Origin: an uncultured Muribaculaceae bacterium
GTDB taxonomy: Bacteria; Bacteroidota; Bacteroidia; Bacteroidales; Muribaculaceae
Direction of reading: 5' to 3'
NCBI GenBank assembly: GCA_910588065.1
Contig: CAJUPZ010000003.1
Span: 99,391 to 163,390 of the forward strand
DNA: 64,000 nt
In this document: positions 17,895-25,896 of the stretch, piece by piece
Numbering within the stretch: position 1 is the stretch's first letter
Layout: each line of letters opens with the position of its first letter
Made by a program: the position numbers and the translations under genes
Notes under the pieces: model-generated
What the model was told of the DNA's origin: nothing
Database searches by the model: none
What the model saw: only the letters and a program-made list of their open reading frames with translations

Positions 17895-18392
17895 TTATTT
17901 TACTCCGAGTTTTGTCTTTACGAGGGGGGTAACATCCACCACAGATTCGCCGGTGTAGACAGGCACCATGTTTTCAAAAATGAAAGTGTAGCTGCCTTCT
18001 TTGCCGACAGCAGTGATGGCATCGTGGATTTTCTGCTGGATGGGGGCGAAAAGCTGCTCCTGCTGACGCTGCATGTCTGTTTCTGCGGTTGTGCGGAATT
18101 CTGTCATGCGGTTGCTGAGATCCTGAAGATCCTTCATCTTGCGGTCCTTCATCACCTGGGGGGTGTCGTCGCCCATAGCCTGAAAGTCAGCATATTTTTT
18201 GTCGAGCTCTTCCTGAAACTCTTTGAAGGCTTCCTGATACTTCTTGGCAACACCATCGAGCTGCTCGGCAGCCTCTTTTGTTTCGGGAAGTGATTCGATG
18301 ATGGCCTGGGAGTTCACAACTCCGAATTTAGCCTGGGCAAAACCCAGAGCGGGGAGCGCAATCATGATTGCGGCGATAAATTTCTTAAGCAT
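17895..18392 (-). CDS. OmpH/Skp family periplasmic chaperone (second copy)
   Basis: 165 residues with a signal peptide (MLKKFIAAIMIALPALGFAQA) followed by K-F-G-V-V-N-S-Q-A-I-I-E-S-L-P. The centre is a long coiled coil with many Glu, Lys and Gln (about 40-125), as in Skp. Such chaperones hold unfolded outer-membrane proteins on the way to BamA. It is the second of two adjacent paralogues downstream of bamA; a terminator hairpin follows. A TATCTTTG box lies in the gap before it. Confidence 0.9.
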   Translation of the reverse strand: MLKKFIAAIMIALPALGFAQAKFGVVNSQAIIESLPETKEAAEQLDGVAKKYQEAFKEFQEELDKKYADFQAMGDDTPQVMKDRKMKDLQDLSNRMTEFRTTAETDMQRQQEQLFAPIQQKIHDAITAVGKEGSYTFIFENMVPVYTGESVVDVTPLVKTKLGVK

Positions 18393-18453
18393 TTCTGTTA
18401 TGTTATGATTATAAATTCAAATTTCAACGGGACGCCGCCCGATGACATGGCTA

Positions 18454-18461
18454 CAAAGATA
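18454..18461 (-). promoter_or_regulatory. Possible internal promoter -7 box before second ompH
   Basis: Minus strand reads TATCTTTG, matching TAnnTTTG, within the 75-base gap between the two ompH genes and about 60 bases before the second start. No TTG at the ideal -33 distance. A small CGGG/CCCG hairpin follows in the leader. Confidence 0.4.
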
Positions 18462-18467
18462 GTGCAA

Positions 18468-18983
18468 TTATTTGGAATATCCTAACTTGGCGAGAACCTC
18501 GTTGCTCACGTCAATGCGCGGCGAGGCGAAAATAATCTCAGTGGCAGTGGCCCGGTCGAAGATACACTGGTATCCCCTCTCCTCGCTCACAGCCTTCACG
18601 GCGTTGTACACCTCGTCCTGAATCGGGCCCATCAGTTTCTGGCGCATCGAATAGAGCTCGCCTTCGGGACCGAAGTACTTGTTGCGCAGCTCGGCAGCCT
18701 CTTTTTCCTTGGCTGTAATCTCCTGCTCCTTCTTCTTTTTCTGGTCGTCGGAGAGGAAGACCATGTTTGACTGATAGTCCTTGTAAAGGCTCTCGGCCTG
18801 CTTGGCCACGGCCTCCACCTCCTTCTGCCAACGCTGGGACAGCTGGTTGAGCTGGTCATTGGCAATTTCGTAGGTGGGTATGTTGGAAAGAATGTAGTCC
18901 ATATCCACAAGGGCAAACTTCTGCGCGAAGGAAGCGACAGAGCAGCCGGCGATTATGGCAAGAGCTATAAAAAATCTTTTCAT
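18468..18983 (-). CDS. OmpH/Skp family periplasmic chaperone (first copy)
   Basis: 171 residues. Signal peptide MKRFFIALAIIAGCSVASFAQ, then F-A-L-V-D-M-D-Y-I-L-S-N-I-P, the conserved start of mature OmpH-like proteins. A charged coiled coil with Q-K-K-K-K-E-Q-E and E-K-E-A-A-E-L follows, and the end carries F-D-R-A-T-A-T-E-I-I-F-A-S-P-R-I-D-V-S, typical of the Bacteroidota version. It lies 78 bases downstream of bamA, consistent with a joint role in outer-membrane protein assembly. Confidence 0.92.
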   Translation of the reverse strand: MKRFFIALAIIAGCSVASFAQKFALVDMDYILSNIPTYEIANDQLNQLSQRWQKEVEAVAKQAESLYKDYQSNMVFLSDDQKKKKEQEITAKEKEAAELRNKYFGPEGELYSMRQKLMGPIQDEVYNAVKAVSEERGYQCIFDRATATEIIFASPRIDVSNEVLAKLGYSK

Positions 18984-19061
18984 CTGGTTCGAAATATTAG
19001 GTGTTTTGACATTAAGACGTTCAGAGGGGAGTTTGGTTTACATTTCACATCTTAAAAAATG

Positions 19062-21689
19062 TTAGAACTCCTGACCGAGGATAAAGTGGAAGTGGCTACC
19101 GCCGCGTTCGCCGTACACCTTGTCAAATCCATAGCCCCAGTCGATACCCATCATACCGACCATCGGCAGGAATATGCGCACACCGAAACCGGCGCTGCGC
19201 TTGAGGTTGAAGGGTGAGAAATCCTTGACGGAAGTCCAGGCGTTGCCGCCTTCAAGGAATGCAAGGCCGTAGATAGTGCTTGAGGGTTGCAGCATGAAGG
19301 GGAAGTGGAGTTCGACACCGAGGCGGGCGTAGGCATAGCCTTCACGGCCCCACGGGGTGAGCGAGCCGTTGTCGTAGCCGCGGAGTGCGATTGTCTCGGT
19401 AGCGTAGGTGTAAGATCCGCTCATGCCGTCACCACCCACATAGAATGTCTCGAACGGAGATTTGAGATACTTGTTGTAGCTGCCGAGGAGACCGAAGTCG
19501 GCGCGAGTCATGAGCACGAGGGTCCATTTGCTTGCGGGGTTATTGAGCGGAGTGTATGTTCTGCTCTGGAATTTGAGCTTCCAGTACTCGATCCAGCGGT
19601 AAAGCTCCTGCTTGGACTCGGTGGTGTTTTCCTCGGCGAGTTTCTTCCAGTTCTTCTTGCCGAAGAGCGAGGCCGGAGGAGTGATATGGAGACCGAGCGA
19701 GAATGTAGAACCGCGGCGGGTGTAGAGCGGGTTGTCGATATTGTTTCGTGCGAGAGTGAGGCCGAGCACCAGTGAGTTGGAGGTACCGTTGTTCATATAG
19801 TACAGGTATTCCCAGTTTTTGAGGTAATACCACTGGTATGACAGCTCGGTGGTGAATGTGAAGTAGTCATCCGGCCATTTGAGGCGTTTGCCGAATCCGA
19901 CAGTCACACCTGCCATCTGCAGCACCTTGTTGGGGTCGTATGCATCCTCATACGAGTTGCCGTAGTAATCGTTATAGCCGTTGCCGTAGCCATAACCATA
20001 GCCGTAACCATAACCGTAGTTGTAAGCCGAGTTGTACCAGTTGTTGTTGTAGTACGATGAGTTTACACCGGTCTGGCGGCTATAGTAAGCAGAAACGGAA
20101 AGTGAATTAGGACGCTTGCCGCCGAACCAGGGGTCGAGGAACGACACGCTGTAAGCCTGATAGTAGCGGGCGTTTGTCTGAGCCGATACAGTGAATGTCT
20201 GACCCTCACCCTGAGGAATGAGACCTTTGTAGGATGACGGGTGGAAGAGATTCTTAATGGAGAAGTTGGAGAACTTCAGGGCCACCTTGCCGATAACACC
20301 GGTCTGTCCCCAACCGAGCGAGAACTCAATCTGGTCGTTGGCCTTCGACTCGAGAGGCAGCACAATGTCAACGGTGCCGTTCTCCGCATCGGGGCGCACA
20401 TCCGGGTTGAGGTTTTCAGGGTTGAAGTGGCCTGTGTTTGCGATTTCGCGCAGAGAGCGCACAAGGTCCTCCTTGCTGAAAAGGTCGCCCGGGCGCATAT
20501 ACAGCTCACGGCGTATCACCTTTTCATACAGGCGGTCATTGCCCTGTATAACAATATTGTTGATTCTTGCCTGGGGACCCTCCTCCATACGGAGTTCGAG
20601 GTCGATAGAGTCGCCCACCACATTTTTTTCAATAGGCACAAGGTTGTAGAACAGATAGCCGTTGTTGAGATACAGGTTTGCAACAGCATCGTCATCAAGG
20701 CTTGTACGCTTTTCAAGCAGTTTCTGGTTGTACACCTCGCCGGGCTTTATGTCAAGCACACGGTTGAGGAAGTTAGTGTCGTAGATGGTGTTGCCCACCC
20801 ATGTGATGTCGTTGATATAGTATTTGCGTCCCTCCTCGAGGTTGATGTACACGTCAACGGTTTTCTCATCGTAAGGCACCACGCTGTCGCTCAGGATGGC
20901 TGCATCGCGGTAGCCCTCCTCGTTATATTTGTCGATGATGCGCTTGAGGTCGTCCTTATAATCGTTTTCAACGAATTTTTTCTGACGGAAGAGGTTCATG
21001 ATGTCACCCTTCTCGTTTGTTTTCTTGATAGTGCGTTTGATTTTCTTGTCGCTGAACACCTCGTTGCCGTCAATGTAGATTTTGTGCACCTTAACTTTAT
21101 CGTGCTTATTGACATTGATATCGACAATCATCTTGTTTGGCTCCGAGAGGTCTTCGTGGAGCGTTATCATCACATCGGCGTTTCCGAAGCCTTTTTCCTT
21201 GAAGTACTGGCGTATGATGAGGTTAGCGCGGTTGATGATGTTCTGGGTAATCTGGTTGCCTACATAAAGCTGGAGCTTCTCCTGCAGGTCCTCCTTCTCG
21301 CCCTTCTTCACACCATAGTAATTGATGGCCGAAATCTGCGGCTGCTGACGCAGGTTGATAGCAAGCCACACCTTGTCGCCGACGGTTTTCTCAACGCTGA
21401 TCTGCACCTTGCTGAAGAGACCCTGACGCCACAGGCGCTTGGATGCGGATGATATTTCATCACCGGGAATCTCGATGCGCTCCCCGACCTTGAGACCGGA
21501 GTAGCCTATGACGATATAATCCTCGTAGTTGTCTGCACCGTTGACTTCAATACCGGCAATTTCGTATGTAGGAGGCATACCGGAGTAAATTACCGCGGGT
21601 TTGTATACAGTGTCAACCGGAGTCTGCGCCTTTGCGAAACCGCAGAAGGCGAGCATTGCAGAGATTATAACTGATAGCTTCAGGCGCAT
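19062..21689 (-). CDS. bamA: Outer membrane protein assembly factor BamA
   Basis: 875 residues from ATG 21689, which gives a good signal peptide (R-L-K-L-S-V-I-I-S-A-M-L-A-F-C-G-F-A-K-A-Q). POTRA repeats fill roughly residues 35-430, followed by the Omp85 barrel ending in the final strand H-F-H-F-I-L-G-Q-E-F with the expected terminal Phe. BamA folds and inserts outer-membrane proteins. A GTG eight codons upstream, overlapping the uppS stop, is a less likely start. Unusual feature: a Gly-Tyr-Asn repeat in the barrel (about residues 543-581) encoded by short tandem DNA repeats. Confidence 0.96.
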   Translation of the reverse strand: MRLKLSVIISAMLAFCGFAKAQTPVDTVYKPAVIYSGMPPTYEIAGIEVNGADNYEDYIVIGYSGLKVGERIEIPGDEISSASKRLWRQGLFSKVQISVEKTVGDKVWLAINLRQQPQISAINYYGVKKGEKEDLQEKLQLYVGNQITQNIINRANLIIRQYFKEKGFGNADVMITLHEDLSEPNKMIVDINVNKHDKVKVHKIYIDGNEVFSDKKIKRTIKKTNEKGDIMNLFRQKKFVENDYKDDLKRIIDKYNEEGYRDAAILSDSVVPYDEKTVDVYINLEEGRKYYINDITWVGNTIYDTNFLNRVLDIKPGEVYNQKLLEKRTSLDDDAVANLYLNNGYLFYNLVPIEKNVVGDSIDLELRMEEGPQARINNIVIQGNDRLYEKVIRRELYMRPGDLFSKEDLVRSLREIANTGHFNPENLNPDVRPDAENGTVDIVLPLESKANDQIEFSLGWGQTGVIGKVALKFSNFSIKNLFHPSSYKGLIPQGEGQTFTVSAQTNARYYQAYSVSFLDPWFGGKRPNSLSVSAYYSRQTGVNSSYYNNNWYNSAYNYGYGYGYGYGYGNGYNDYYGNSYEDAYDPNKVLQMAGVTVGFGKRLKWPDDYFTFTTELSYQWYYLKNWEYLYYMNNGTSNSLVLGLTLARNNIDNPLYTRRGSTFSLGLHITPPASLFGKKNWKKLAEENTTESKQELYRWIEYWKLKFQSRTYTPLNNPASKWTLVLMTRADFGLLGSYNKYLKSPFETFYVGGDGMSGSYTYATETIALRGYDNGSLTPWGREGYAYARLGVELHFPFMLQPSSTIYGLAFLEGGNAWTSVKDFSPFNLKRSAGFGVRIFLPMVGMMGIDWGYGFDKVYGERGGSHFHFILGQEF
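19950..20060 (-). repeat. Tandem Gly-Tyr/Asn codon repeat inside bamA
   Basis: The minus strand encodes Y-N-Y followed by repeated G-Y units and then G-N-G-Y-N-D-Y-Y-G-N-S-Y. At DNA level the plus strand shows repeated six-base units of the kind CCGTAG, CCATAA and CCATAG. Such short repeats can change copy number by slippage without breaking the frame. It lies in the barrel region, probably a surface loop. Confidence 0.85.
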
Positions 21690-21709
21690 GATATTTAAAG
21701 ATATAGCTT

Positions 21710-22456
21710 TCACTTTGTCAATTGTTCTGATGTGAGTCCGAAACGTCTCTCGCGTGATTGATATTCAAGAATGGCACGATAGAAATCGTCCTTGGAGAAG
21801 TCGGGCCAGTATGTTGGTGTAATATATATTTCAGAGTAAGCGATCTGCCAGAGCAGGAAATTGCTGACACGTTTGTCGCCCCCGGTTCTGATAAGCAGGT
21901 CGGGGTCAGGCATAGAGGCAGTTGACATATAAGCCGAGACGGTTGCATCGGTGATGTCAGCGGGATTGATTTTTCCGGCGGCAGCCTCGGCAGCGATGCG
22001 TCTGACAGCCTCGGTTATTTCCCATCGCGAGGAGTAGCTGAGGGCGAGCACCAGGGTGAGCCCGGTGCAATTGGCTGTGTCGGCCATGCACTGGCGCAGA
22101 CGGGCAAGAGCCTCGGGAGGCATCCGGTCAAAGTCGCCGATCATGTCCAGGCGCACATTGTTTTTTATAAGGTCGGGAGTCTCGCGCTCTATAGCGAGCA
22201 CAATAAGATGCATCAGGGCATCCACCTCCTGCTTGGGTCTGTTCCAGTTTTCGGTGGAGAAAGCATAAAGCGTCAGGTAGCTGACTCCTGCTGCAGAAGC
22301 GGCCTCAGTGATTCGGCGCACCGTGTTAACCCCTTCGACATGACCTTCCGAGCGCTCCATCGAGCGTTCCTTAGCCCACCTGCCATTGCCGTCCATGATA
22401 ATTGCAACATGGGCGGGGACACGCGAGCGGTCTATTTTGTCAAGTAAAGAGTCCAT
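21710..22456 (-). CDS. uppS: Undecaprenyl diphosphate synthase
   Basis: 248 residues. UppS condenses isopentenyl diphosphate onto farnesyl diphosphate to make the C55 lipid carrier for peptidoglycan and surface glycans. The catalytic aspartate is Asp22 in I-I-M-D-G-N-G-R-W-A-K. The C-terminal I-R-T-G-G-D-K-R-V-S-N-F-L-L-W-Q-I-A-Y-S-E matches the cis-prenyltransferase family. It lies 16 bases after the DUF6089 gene and 20 bases before the chosen bamA start. Confidence 0.97.
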   Translation of the reverse strand: MDSLLDKIDRSRVPAHVAIIMDGNGRWAKERSMERSEGHVEGVNTVRRITEAASAAGVSYLTLYAFSTENWNRPKQEVDALMHLIVLAIERETPDLIKNNVRLDMIGDFDRMPPEALARLRQCMADTANCTGLTLVLALSYSSRWEITEAVRRIAAEAAAGKINPADITDATVSAYMSTASMPDPDLLIRTGGDKRVSNFLLWQIAYSEIYITPTYWPDFSKDDFYRAILEYQSRERRFGLTSEQLTK

Positions 22457-22472
22457 CGGTAATATGTTTTAG

Positions 22473-23156
22473 TCAGTCTTTCCGGTTGCACACCACGCAG
22501 CGTTCACCGAAATCGTATGTCACGGAGACGCAGATTGTCGAGTACCAGTCGGTGTTTTTAAGAAAAGAGCTTTTGATTTTATACAGGTCGCTTAGATTCT
22601 CACCGTCGAGGTGGTCGCCGAGAGCCTTGGTCATAGTCCACTCTATGGCAAGGTTTAGCCGCGGGGAAGCCTTGTACTTGACGCCGAGTCCAAGCGGAAT
22701 CTCCATAGCTGTGAAATTTTTGCCATCCACGCTTGACATCACCGCACCGAGGCCGATGCTCAGCACGGGAGTCCACCGGCGCAGACGCTTGTATGTCTCA
22801 CCGATGCCGTAGGGAAAGAAGTTGAATTCGCCCCGCACACTGAGATCATAGAGGGTTGACTTGAAGCTGTACTGCGCCGCATCAGGAAGAACATTGTCCA
22901 TATCGGCGGTGTTGCCACTCAGGGATGACAGTCCTGCCTGTGCCCTCAACGCCCATCTGCTGTCGAAATTATAGCGGGCAAAGAGCTGCGCCGCCGCGCC
23001 GGGATGGCGGAACGGGAAGCCTGAATTGGCATCGCCTATGTAGCCGCTCATACCTGCACCCACACCTATGTCCCACTTATAGCGGGCTTCCTGGGAATAT
23101 GCGCATACAGGCAGCAGCACGGCGGTTGTCATAATAATCAGCAGACGGAGAATCAC
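22473..23156 (-). CDS. DUF6089 outer-membrane protein (PorG-like)
   Basis: 227 residues with signal peptide (I-L-R-L-L-I-I-M-T-T-A-V-L-L-P-V-C-A-Y-S). The mature start Y-K-W-D-I-G-V-G-A-G-M-S-G-Y-I-G-D-A-N is typical of DUF6089. This family includes PorG, an outer-membrane partner of the type IX secretion ring. The barrel ends S-V-T-Y-D-F-G-E-R-C-V-V-C. Whether this copy serves the T9SS encoded at 0-3.6 kb or only accompanies bamA by conserved synteny cannot be decided here. Confidence 0.85.
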   Translation of the reverse strand: MILRLLIIMTTAVLLPVCAYSQEARYKWDIGVGAGMSGYIGDANSGFPFRHPGAAAQLFARYNFDSRWALRAQAGLSSLSGNTADMDNVLPDAAQYSFKSTLYDLSVRGEFNFFPYGIGETYKRLRRWTPVLSIGLGAVMSSVDGKNFTAMEIPLGLGVKYKASPRLNLAIEWTMTKALGDHLDGENLSDLYKIKSSFLKNTDWYSTICVSVTYDFGERCVVCNRKD

Positions 23157-23165
23157 TATCGGTGT

Positions 23166-24620
23166 TTATTGGAGAGGAATGAAGGAGAGCTGATTGAGCA
23201 CAGCGCGGTAAATACTGTTGTTGAACCGGCCGGACTGTGTGTGTCCACCTATTATATATATATAGGGGCACTCCCATGAAGTAACCGGCTTCACCGCTCT
23301 TGACTGAGCTTCGGGGTCTTTCACATACAGGGTTGAGGTGCACACCACAGCCTGCGCGCCATACAGCTCGGGAGCGAATCGGGAGAACTGGAAGGAAGCG
23401 TCGGCTTTGGTCCAGTGCACGCCACGATCCACAGAAATGTAAAGAGTATTGTTGACTGACCCGTCAGCCTTACGTCCGCCGAAAGCGTAGAGCACTTCGC
23501 GGGTGGAAGTTTCGTAGTAATTATTGACCGAAGCAGTGTAGTAGCTGCATACAGCTATACCCTCTCTTGCCGGCATAGCATCGACGCTAAGTTTAGTCCA
23601 TGCCGAGCCGTCATAGCCCCATGTGGCACCGCTCAGCGAACCGTCGGCGGCGCGGCCACCGGTGAATGTCACCATCTCGCTGTCGCTCCACTTGCTGTCA
23701 TAGCTGAGAAGAGCGCTTGTTGCGGCCACGGGACAACCCTCGGCCACCTCAACCTCGCGGGTTGAGGGATAAGTCACATGGTAGTATTTGCCGGCCGCTT
23801 TCTTAACACCGACAAGAGTTGAACCGTATGCTCCGTAGATATGGCACATGGAAGCGCCTGCGGCTGTCCAGCTGCGTGCATCGGCGGATTTATACAGATT
23901 GTCTGCATTGTCAAGGATATAAAAGCTGCCGCCTGCTGTAGAGAACGACTCAACGAGCGCGCCTGCGGGCAGCGATACAGCCGACGTTGTCCAGGCTTTG
24001 TCGCCGAAATTACCGGTAACGGCGAGGGAGGCTGCCGAGCCGTCGGAGGAGAGGGTGTAGAGCGAGCCATTGAGCTCGACTGTTTTCTGCGCCGCGGGGG
24101 CCGCGACAACGGTGGGCATGGCAGCGAAAGCCGACTCATCCCATGCGAGGCTGTCGGGCTTCATCCGGTGCACGTTTATCTTAACGGTGTATTCGCGCAT
24201 CACCTTTTTGCTGTATGACACCACTCTTAGCAGCACTTTGTCAGCCCCGAAGTCAATGGAATCGGAAAGATTGTCCGTATACTCGATTGTCTTGGTCTCC
24301 TGATCGTCATATTGCATCACAAACTCGGCCTTGTCGACAGTGGGGAGCTCCACTTCGGCGAGCATATTGCCTACAGATGTGCCCACAGGGAGGGAATCGG
24401 CGTTGAAAATGATGGCTTTGTCAAGGTCGATGGAAAAGAACACCGAGTCAAAGTGTATGCCCGATGAGCTTGCCTTCTTCAGGGTGAATGAGGTTACCTC
24501 AACATTGCCGATAGAGGTGTCCTCGATGACCTCCATCTGGTAATCATCATCGGAATTGCAGGATGCGAGACCGGCAGTGATTGCGGCAGCCAGTATAATG
24601 ATTGGTAATTTGAATTTCAT
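23166..24620 (-). CDS. DUF6242 domain lipoprotein
   Basis: 484 residues. The N-terminus ends A-A-I-T-A-G-L-A-S-C with a lipobox, then N-S-D-D-D-Y-Q. The first part (about 35-150) is a BACON-like sandwich with S-S-G-I-H-F-D-S-V-F-F-S-I-D-L. The rest is a Kelch-like repeat region with F-G-G-R-K-A-D-G-S and Y-I-I-G-G-H-T-Q-S-G. This is the DUF6242 family, usually next to porG-like and uppS genes in Bacteroidales; function unknown. First gene of the envelope operon, ten bases before the DUF6089 gene. Confidence 0.85.
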   Translation of the reverse strand: MKFKLPIIILAAAITAGLASCNSDDDYQMEVIEDTSIGNVEVTSFTLKKASSSGIHFDSVFFSIDLDKAIIFNADSLPVGTSVGNMLAEVELPTVDKAEFVMQYDDQETKTIEYTDNLSDSIDFGADKVLLRVVSYSKKVMREYTVKINVHRMKPDSLAWDESAFAAMPTVVAAPAAQKTVELNGSLYTLSSDGSAASLAVTGNFGDKAWTTSAVSLPAGALVESFSTAGGSFYILDNADNLYKSADARSWTAAGASMCHIYGAYGSTLVGVKKAAGKYYHVTYPSTREVEVAEGCPVAATSALLSYDSKWSDSEMVTFTGGRAADGSLSGATWGYDGSAWTKLSVDAMPAREGIAVCSYYTASVNNYYETSTREVLYAFGGRKADGSVNNTLYISVDRGVHWTKADASFQFSRFAPELYGAQAVVCTSTLYVKDPEAQSRAVKPVTSWECPYIYIIGGHTQSGRFNNSIYRAVLNQLSFIPLQ

Positions 24621-24641
24621 AAAACATTATTTTTCAAGCTG

Positions 24642-24649
24642 CAAAGTTA
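24642..24649 (-). promoter_or_regulatory. Promoter -7 box of the DUF6242-uppS-bamA operon
   Basis: Minus strand TAACTTTG, an exact -7 match, 21 bases before the DUF6242 ATG at 24620. No clear TTG at the -33 spacing. The rest of 24650-24819 holds the upstream terminator and nothing else recognisable. Confidence 0.6.
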
Positions 24650-24721
24650 ACAACATTTTCATTAACTCCCTATGCCGTAGCGTTAAAATAAGTAACAGAC
24701 TGAGGCCCAATGCGGCTGTAG

Positions 24722-24757
24722 AAAAGGGCAAAACCGGCAGCAACGGCTCCCGGTTTT
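24722..24757 (-). terminator. Terminator after ribD
   Basis: AAAACCGG (24730-24737) pairs with CCGGTTTT (24750-24757), with a nested AGC/GCT step. On the minus strand the stem is followed by TTTTGCCCTTTTC. It ends the long recJ-to-ribD run 60 bases after the ribD stop. Confidence 0.7.
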
Positions 24758-24819
24758 TCGATAATCGGCAATATTATAGCGACTTATAGGCACCCGACCC
24801 CGATGTTCGGACGGTAGAG

Positions 24820-25896
24820 CTAAAAAGCAGTCTTAGCGAGCACAGGCGATGAGTCATTGACATAATTCATCACCAGATTGCCGTCAATACGGCTGACAGA
24901 CCGTGGCGCAAGAGCAGGAAGCCTTGCCGGAACCGCACCTTTGTTGCCCAGACGCACGGGAGATATCTCGACCCGGAGCTCGTCCCACAGACCGGAAGCG
25001 AGGCATTGCGCGGCGAGCATCTGCCCTCCTTCAACGAGCACTGATGTTATGCCATGCGAATAAAGCTGGCTGAACACCACATCCGGGCCCACATTCTCAT
25101 CCACCTGCAGCCATTCAAAATCGCGTCCCGGCAGGGATGGACGGCGCGAGCTGACAATCAGCAGTCTGCCGGAGATACCGGCGAGATGGGCTGCCGAACA
25201 CCGGCCTCTGCGGTCCACAACCACTTTCACCGGATTGTCATCTCCGAAGCCGTGGGTGCCGAGGTTCGGGCGGTCAATCACAGCCGTGTTACTCCCTATC
25301 ATAATTGCCTGGCGTTCAGCCCTCAGGGCGTAAACAGCCGCCAAGGATGCCGGGGTCGAAATTTTGACCGGCGCGGTAGCGTCGCCGGCTTTCACCGCAG
25401 TGAAGCCATCGGCAGATTGCGCCCATTTGAGAGTTATAAACGGGCGGCGCAGCGTGTGAGCCGTCATGAAAGCGGCATTGAGCAGGCGGCAGGCCTGCTC
25501 CTCCACCCCGACAGTCACCTCCACTCCGGCATCGCGAAGCTTGCGCACCCCTCTGCCACTCACCTTTTCAAAAGGGTCAAGAGTGCCCACCACCACGCGC
25601 GGTATGCCGGTGCGGATAATCAAGTCAGCACACGGAGGGGTTTTGCCGAAATGCGAGCAGGGTTCGAGGGTTACATACATAGTACTGTCAGCCAACAGAT
25701 TGCTATCCTGCTCAGACACGGAAGCTATCGCGTTGACCTCCGCGTGGGGTCCGCCGCAGCGCCGGTGGTAGCCCTCCCCTATAATCCTGCCGCTGTGCAC
25801 AATGACGGCACCCACCATTGGGTTAGGAGCCACATGGCCGGAGCCGAGAGCAGCAAGACGGAGCGCGCGGAGCATATACTTGGAGTGATCAATCAT
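24820..25896 (-). CDS. ribD: Bifunctional riboflavin deaminase/reductase
   Basis: 358 residues. RibD deaminates and then reduces the pyrimidine intermediate in riboflavin synthesis. The deaminase half has the zinc ligands H-A-E-V-N-A-I (His51, Glu53) and P-C-S-H-F-G-K-T-P-P-C. The reductase half starts near 150 with R-P-F-I-T-L-K-W-A-Q-S and carries V-L-V-E-G-G-Q. The start overlaps the ispG stop by four bases. It is the last gene before a hairpin terminator. Confidence 0.96.
   Translation of the reverse strand: MIDHSKYMLRALRLAALGSGHVAPNPMVGAVIVHSGRIIGEGYHRRCGGPHAEVNAIASVSEQDSNLLADSTMYVTLEPCSHFGKTPPCADLIIRTGIPRVVVGTLDPFEKVSGRGVRKLRDAGVEVTVGVEEQACRLLNAAFMTAHTLRRPFITLKWAQSADGFTAVKAGDATAPVKISTPASLAAVYALRAERQAIMIGSNTAVIDRPNLGTHGFGDDNPVKVVVDRRGRCSAAHLAGISGRLLIVSSRRPSLPGRDFEWLQVDENVGPDVVFSQLYSHGITSVLVEGGQMLAAQCLASGLWDELRVEISPVRLGNKGAVPARLPALAPRSVSRIDGNLVMNYVNDSSPVLAKTAF

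Noticed and set aside
20241..21452. 403-codon open frame antisense to bamA
   Set aside because: It is a frame shadow of the GC-rich bamA gene; the product is Val/His/Leu-rich without domains.
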